A stretch of 64,000 nt of DNA, taken from Saprospiraceae bacterium. GTDB lineage: Bacteria > Bacteroidota > Bacteroidia > Chitinophagales > Saprospiraceae. Shown one piece after another: positions 59,747-64,000 of the stretch. The notes under the pieces are model-generated. The model had not been told where the DNA came from, did not search any database, and worked only from the letters and a program-made list of their open reading frames with translations. The translations under genes and the position numbers were made by a program. The stretch spans positions 62,001-126,000 of the forward strand of contig JADKAE010000004.1 of assembly GCA_016715405.1 (NCBI GenBank), read 5' to 3'. Position 1 is the first letter of the stretch, and the number at the start of each line of letters is the position of its first letter.

Positions 59747-59844
59747 GTTCTCTGTTCTCTGTTGTCGGTTGTCGGTTGTCCGTTTGTCAATGATAAAGTT
59801 AGTAAAAAGAACGGAAAACAGAGAACGGAAAACGGAGAACAGAA
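59747..59844. repeat. Period-7 inverted repeat (TCTGTTC / GTTGTCG)
   Basis: GTTCTCTGTTCTCT and GTTGTCGGTTGTCG on the left face GAACGGAAAACAGAGAACGG units on the right with about 30 bp between. It ends near the start of the helical gene. Confidence 0.8.
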
Positions 59845-59868
59845 TAATTCTGAAACCTGACTTATACT

Positions 59869-60408
59869 TTATTCGTCAAGCTGATAGATAGCCGGCAGAT
59901 TTCTGCCAAGGCCGTTGTAATCCAAGCCGTAGCCTACTACGAACCGGTTGGGGATTTCAAATCCGAGGTAGTCAATATGGAGTGGGTGTACGAGGGCTTC
60001 TGGTTTGAACAGCAGCGTAGCGATAGCGATCGAGGCGGGTTGTAATTGGTGCAGGGTGGGCAAAAAATGCGCCATAGTATTGCCCGAGTCGATGATATCT
60101 TCGATGAGGATGACATGGCGCTCGGCTACGGGCGTCTCCAAGCCTATCCTTTCACTTATTTCGCCGCTGGATTGCGTACCCTTGTACGAGGATAGTTTAA
60201 TAAAAGACACCTCGCAGTCGATCGAGCAGGCTCTTGCCAGGTCGGCGGCAAAGATAAAAGCGCCGTTGAGCACGCCGAGCAATAGTGGGCGCTTGCCGGC
60301 ATAATCGGCGCTAATGGCGGCGCCCAGTGCCTGTACCCTTTGTGCCAGGTCGGACGCTTCAATCATAAGCCTGAAAGACAGGTCGTGGAGTTGAATCGGG
60401 TTTGACAT
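59869..60408 (-). CDS. hpt: Hypoxanthine phosphoribosyltransferase
   Basis: A 179-residue purine-salvage enzyme joining hypoxanthine or guanine to PRPP. It has LLGVLNGAFIFAADLARA, the PRPP motif VILIEDIIDSGNTMAHF, EALVHPLHIDYLGFEIPN and FVVGYGLDYNGLGRNLP. It starts 6 bp after the peptidase stop. Confidence 0.95.
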   Translation of the reverse strand: MSNPIQLHDLSFRLMIEASDLAQRVQALGAAISADYAGKRPLLLGVLNGAFIFAADLARACSIDCEVSFIKLSSYKGTQSSGEISERIGLETPVAERHVILIEDIIDSGNTMAHFLPTLHQLQPASIAIATLLFKPEALVHPLHIDYLGFEIPNRFVVGYGLDYNGLGRNLPAIYQLDE

Positions 60409-60414
60409 AAGTAC

Positions 60415-61817
60415 TTAATCGAGTCCGTATTTATCAAGAAGGAATACCAGGGCGGTCATGGCAGCGGCGCCGAGTTCGAGCTCGCGTTTGTTTACGCTGT
60501 CAAAGTTGTCGGTGGGTGCGTGGTGAAAATCAAAATAGCGCTGGGAGTCGGGTTCGAAGCCGATGAGGAGGCCTTTCTGCGATTTGAGGCCGCCGATGTC
60601 GGCTCCCGAACCGCCTTTCGACAGGCGTAGTCCGTAGGGTTCGAGTAGGGACATCCACCGGGCCATTTTTTTGAATTTGGCTTCAAACACGGTGGCATCT
60701 CCCTCGCAGGTAAAACCCTGGGGGTAAAGCCGCCGCGATCCGATTCAATGGCAGCCATGTGGTATTCGCCGGCTTTATTAGATTCGCTGAGATAAGTGCG
60801 GCCTCCGACGAGCCCGTTTTCTTCGTTCATAAACAACACACAACGCAGGGTGCGCTTGGGTTTATAGCCCATCGTTTTGAGCAGGCGGAGTACTTCCATC
60901 GACTGTACGCAGCCGGCGCCGTCGTCGTGGGCGCCACCGCTGACATCCCAGGAGTCGAGGTGGCCGCCTACCAGGATGATATCACTGGGGCGTTCGCTGC
61001 CGCGCCATTCGGCGATGACGTTGTAGGAGAGCGCTTCACCCATGTGCATGCAGGTAGAGCGCATGTATACGCGCACGGGTTCATCTTTAAGCAGACTGCT
61101 AAGCAATTCGGCGTCGTTGGTGCTGATGCCAAAAGCGGGGATGCGGGGTGTGCCTTCTTCGTAGGCCAGGCTGCCGGTATGGGGCACGTCGTCGAGTCGC
61201 GAAGTCATGGATCGCACCAGCACGCCCACAGCGCCGTAGCGGGCAGCCCGGGCCGCTCCGTAACCGCGTTGGTCGACGGCGCCGCCATAAGCGGCAAAGG
61301 TATTGAGATGCGTGGGGTCGAACGGGCGGTTAAAAAACACAATCTTGCCTTCGAGGCGCGAGCGACCCAGCTTTTCGAGGTCGTCGAGGTGGTCCACTTC
61401 TATTACTTCGGCGGTAAGTCCTGCGGGTCCGGTGCCTACCGAGTTGCCCAGCGCCAGCGCCCGAAGGTCCAGGCTTCCCATCTTGCGCGAGTTGACTACC
61501 CGCACCTGCTCGGCGTCGCCCCTCACCCAGTGCGGCACCATACAAGGCTGGAGCCACACAGAGTCGAAGCCGATGGTGTCGAGTATCCAGCGGGTATATT
61601 CTACCGAAGCCGCAGCCTGGGGCGAACCGCTGAGCCGCCCGCCGATGCGGGTGGTGAGGTATTCCAGCCAACTATAGCAGCGGCTGTCGGTAAGCGCCTT
61701 GTCGTATATCCGCCTGATGTAGAAGGCATCTTCATCAGTAGTAGTTGCAGGGGTTTCCTGCGCATAGCTGGAGAGCCATGCGCCCCAGCAGAAGAGTAGT
61801 AGTAACCAGTTTTTCAT
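60415..61817 (-). CDS. M28-family metallopeptidase (secreted), frameshifted
   Basis: About 467 residues with a signal peptide from the ATG at 61817 (MKNWLLLLFCWGAWLSSYAQ). The two-zinc site is VGGHLDSWDVSGGAHDDGAG (His, Asp), FMNEENG (catalytic Glu, Glu), AIESDRGGFTP (Asp), and, after an indel near 60710, FDFHHAPTDNFD (His). PA-type insert at residues about 150-270. Probably a periplasmic aminopeptidase or carboxypeptidase. Confidence 0.9.
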
Positions 61818-62309
61818 CCTTTCCGGTAAACGTGTTATGTTGCCTGCCAAAATTGGGGAATTGCAGGCAGAAAGTGGCTTTACTTTTCACAAATCTTCTG
61901 CTACGCCCGTTTTTTTGACTTGTTTCCCGAATTGCCGGCTGCATAAGGGCGTCCTTTCGCCCGGCATAAAATTTTTTTTCGCTGCTTTTTGTGGAAAACA
62001 TTTCTGTGGGGATTGTGATTTTTGAAATATTACATTATGTCTATGTGGAATTTTGATTGTTTATTTTGATAAAATTATTTTTGATGTACTTTATATTTTA
62101 CAAAATAAATAACAACTGCACATAAGTTTGTTTTTTGGTTTTTTGTCATTTTTGATTTAGTGCGTTTTTTCGAACAAACAAGCGGTTTTTATGGTAGCTT
62201 TCAAACAAGGGGTGAAAAATTTTAATGAATTTGTAATTGTATTTTTTACAATAAGTATGTATCTTTGCTTTCAGAATTGTTAATCGATAGCTTTCATTCG
62301 CTAGTCAAA

Positions 62310-62376
62310 CTAGCTGACAGCAGTTATCAAAAAGTCTTCGCTTCTGATTGCTGACTGCTAATTGCTAACTGCTAGT
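62310..62376. repeat. Period-7 repeat, left arm (ATTGCTG / ACTGCTA)
   Basis: Units ATTGCTGACTGCTAATTGCT face TAGCAGTTAGGGCTTAGG-type units at 62638-62672, across the poly-C tract. The heptamers closely resemble those at 11.1 kb. Confidence 0.65.
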
Positions 62377-62474
62377 TATAAAGATATAATTTGGTTTTAT
62401 TTGGTTAGGGCTGAGGTAGTGCTTTATGCGCTGCCTCTTTTTTTTACACCGGACACTGTGAACAGGGAACAGCA

Positions 62475-62634
62475 CGGGGGGCACCCCCCTGGCCCCCTCT
62501 CCACCTCCCCCCAAACCCCTCCCTCCCCCTCCCTCTTCAAATTTTTCACCAACAACCCTCCTCAAACCCCCCCCCCCCCCAAAAAATTTTTACCCCCCCC
62601 AAAAAAAAAAAACACCCCCCCCCCCCCACCACCA
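62475..62634. other. Poly-C/poly-A low-complexity tract
   Basis: C runs of 5-15 bases alternate with A runs. It lies between the two arms of a heptamer hairpin, as with the tract at 42.9 kb. Likely a sequencing artefact. Confidence 0.7.
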
Positions 62635-62739
62635 AAAGTATTAGCAGTTAGGGCTTAGGGCTTAGGCAGTCAGACGGACTAATCGCAAATCGTCGCATCT
62701 GGGTCTAAGCCGCAAGCCCTGAAGCCCATTGCCCGCCTG

Positions 62740-63305
62740 TTAAAGCGCCCTCTTTTGGGTTTCTTCCACCCTAAACACCTGTGGCTCTTGCAGCACCTTT
62801 TTTGGCGGTTTTCGTGCCCGGGGTAATACGCCAGCTTTTGGTCGGTGTTGGCGATAGCGGTATCAAACTTCTTATGGATATGGATTTCGCGCACCTTGCC
62901 GTCGACAAAATCAATTTGCAGTTCGCGGGTTTTGAGGTCGGCTTCGAGTGCGTGGTAGGTAAGGCGGCTGAGGCGGCCGTTTTGCATGAGGCTGTCGACG
63001 GCGTATTTGTCGAGCCAGGCGGGGCGGTTGATGTCGGCTTCGGCAAAGAGGCGCAGCTCTTCGCTGAAGTCGACGCTGTCGAGGGTTTGTTCCTCAATGC
63101 GGCCGTCTATTTCGAGGCGTTTGCGCAGCTGCGGTTTTTTTGCCGTCAAGCTCGCAGCTTCCTGCTGGAAGTAGGTTTTTAGGTCAAAAAAATGCGGATT
63201 GCTAAGCGGAACTGTTCCGGGGGATTCCTGCCGGCAGGCGGATAGTACAAGTAATAGAGATGTATTAATAAGGATGCAAAAAGAACGAAATGAACGGTGT
63301 GACAT
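62740..63305 (-). CDS. Hypothetical lipoprotein, frameshifted near 3' end
   Basis: About 188 residues with lipobox LLVLSACRQE. The body is charged, with FDLKTYFQQEAASLTAKKPQ and a beta-rich RELQIDFVDGKVREIHIHKK. After an indel near 62812 the likely end is VLQEPQVFRVEETQKRAL at 62740. Function unknown. Confidence 0.68.
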
Positions 63306-63353
63306 TAGTTAGTTGAGTTTATTGAAAAAACACGATAGATCGGCTTATGCTTC

Positions 63354-63749
63354 TTACCAGCACCTCTTTATATGAGTATTAGCTAAATAATGATCAAAAA
63401 TTTCGTCTTTGCTAAGCAGATCCATGTTCTCTACTATTGCTTGTGAAATTATCATCCTGTCGAATGGATCTCTGTGATGAAAAGGTAATTTGTTCTGTAT
63501 AATTGTATGGGCGAAATTGATGGGTAGAACCCCTATTTCATTTTCTATCACGTCATTAATAACTGTGTCATACGTGCCCGCAATAGTTAATTTACCTAAT
63601 GAAGTCTTGATAGATATTTCCCAAAGGCTGGCAATGCTAATAAAAATTTCATTTTCAATATCCTCTATAACGGCCTTGGCATATGAACTTAGTTCCGGAG
63701 AACCTTCATTGAACCAAAGGAATGTGTGGGTATCTAGTAGATACTTCAT
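63354..63749 (-). CDS. PIN-domain toxin (VapC-like)
   Basis: A 131-residue PIN ribonuclease with acidic residues in MKYLLDTHTFLWF (Asp), SIASLWEISIK (Glu) and HRDPFDRMIISQAI (Asp), then LLSKDEIFDHY. Expected to cut RNA and be neutralised by the upstream gene, whose stop overlaps its start by 4 bp. Confidence 0.9.
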   Translation of the reverse strand: MKYLLDTHTFLWFNEGSPELSSYAKAVIEDIENEIFISIASLWEISIKTSLGKLTIAGTYDTVINDVIENEIGVLPINFAHTIIQNKLPFHHRDPFDRMIISQAIVENMDLLSKDEIFDHYLANTHIKRCW

Positions 63750-63961
63750 TGCATGTATTCTTTGAAATCCTCTAACGGCTCATCGAAGTCAGGAGCAAGT
63801 ATATATTTACCCTTAACTCGTCCAAAAACCCTTTTACCTTTACTTTTTTGAGCAGGCTGAGTTGTGTATTCATTTTTTAAAAATTCAATAAAGTGCATGA
63901 CCTCGACCTTCAAGCTCTCAGGCAGCCGGTAAATTTCATAGATTATGCGTTGTTCATTCAT
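63746..63961 (-). CDS. DUF2281-type antitoxin
   Basis: A 71-residue protein: IYEIYRLPESLKVEVMHFIE is the DUF2281 helix, followed by a linker and the C-terminal toxin-binding LAPDFDEPLEDFKEYM. It pairs with the PIN toxin encoded directly downstream. Confidence 0.85.
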   Translation of the reverse strand: MNEQRIIYEIYRLPESLKVEVMHFIEFLKNEYTTQPAQKSKGKRVFGRVKGKYILAPDFDEPLEDFKEYMQ

Positions 63962-64000
63962 TAGGCTTAATCTTTATTATGGAAGATTGATTGACAAATT

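Larger units (their letters stand above)
61818..62739. other. 922-bp stretch without gene
   Basis: It contains AT-rich DNA, a possible -7 box TATCTTTG (62269-62276, plus strand) with no gene after it, a heptamer repeat, and a poly-C tract. Neither RNA nor protein genes were recognised. Confidence 0.5.

Noticed and set aside
62240..62276. Plus-strand promoter with TATCTTTG
   Set aside because: The box fits but no gene follows on that strand, so it is mentioned only as a possible relic.

Overview
The window looks like a chromosome segment from a Bacteroidota bacterium, probably of the Saprospiria or a relative. The evidence is TAnnTTTG-type -7 promoter boxes, type IX secretion C-terminal signals, split transketolase, GH3-family and HU genes, Bacteroidota-style lipoproteins, and many intergenic inverted repeats. 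No rRNA or tRNA gene was recognised. The consensus carries many single-base indels, nearly all in homopolymer runs. About 25 genes are split across frames but read through cleanly with one to three corrections, so I annotate them as whole genes and treat most breaks as sequence errors.

Left flank (1-24.2 kb), ordinary chromosome: an RDD-like tail, rlmD, a hybrid histidine kinase with an Hpt protein, rfbA, a glucosaminidase, an SH3 protein, a PhoD-like phosphatase, a cystathionine gamma-synthase-type enzyme, two transketolase halves, HU, a GH3 protein with a LysE exporter, a GNAT enzyme, a GH53 galactanase and an NtrC-type two-component pair. A gene at 16.0-18.5 kb is interrupted by an IS with an intact 10-bp target duplication. 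Period-7 or period-13 hairpin repeats lie between many genes.

Accessory island (about 24.2-51.4 kb): every non-transposon gene is on the minus strand, base composition is more AT-rich, and the gene modules are unrelated to one another: a VIT-like protein, a secreted T9SS protein, an NlpE-like lipoprotein, two NADAR proteins, a Gmad2 lipoprotein, DUF1059, an NTF2-like protein, a WD40 protein, a GIY-YIG plus DUF4240 pair, an HNH protein, a membrane pair, a four-gene operon with a possible CHAT-like protease, a restriction-modification system and a T9SS protein with receptor-L-like repeats. Imperfect palindromes with variable stems and, in several, a GTTGGGC-type loop sit just after the stop codons. 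For seven modules the first 8-10 bases are the reverse complement of the bases that open the module's own trailing palindrome, as expected for the R' and R'' boxes of integron cassettes. A tyrosine recombinase (47.7-49.05 kb) lies at the head, on the same strand, followed by a direct-repeat attI-like stretch. I read this as a Bacteroidota integron whose recombinase shows no obvious IntI-specific insertion and carries an unusual N-terminal duplicated domain. This is the main discovery candidate. A second IS copy sits inside one cassette, and an IS481-like element sits between two others.

Right flank (51.4-64 kb), chromosome again: an HlyD adaptor, ABC ATPase and MacB/FtsX-like permease (plausibly partners of the two-component pair at 21.5-24.2 kb, now separated by the island), a small membrane-protein operon, RecX, a helical protein of unknown role, an M28 peptidase with Hpt, a lipoprotein and a PIN-domain toxin-antitoxin pair. 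Two poly-C tracts (42.9-43.1 and 62.5-62.6 kb) sit at hairpins and are probably sequencing artefacts.
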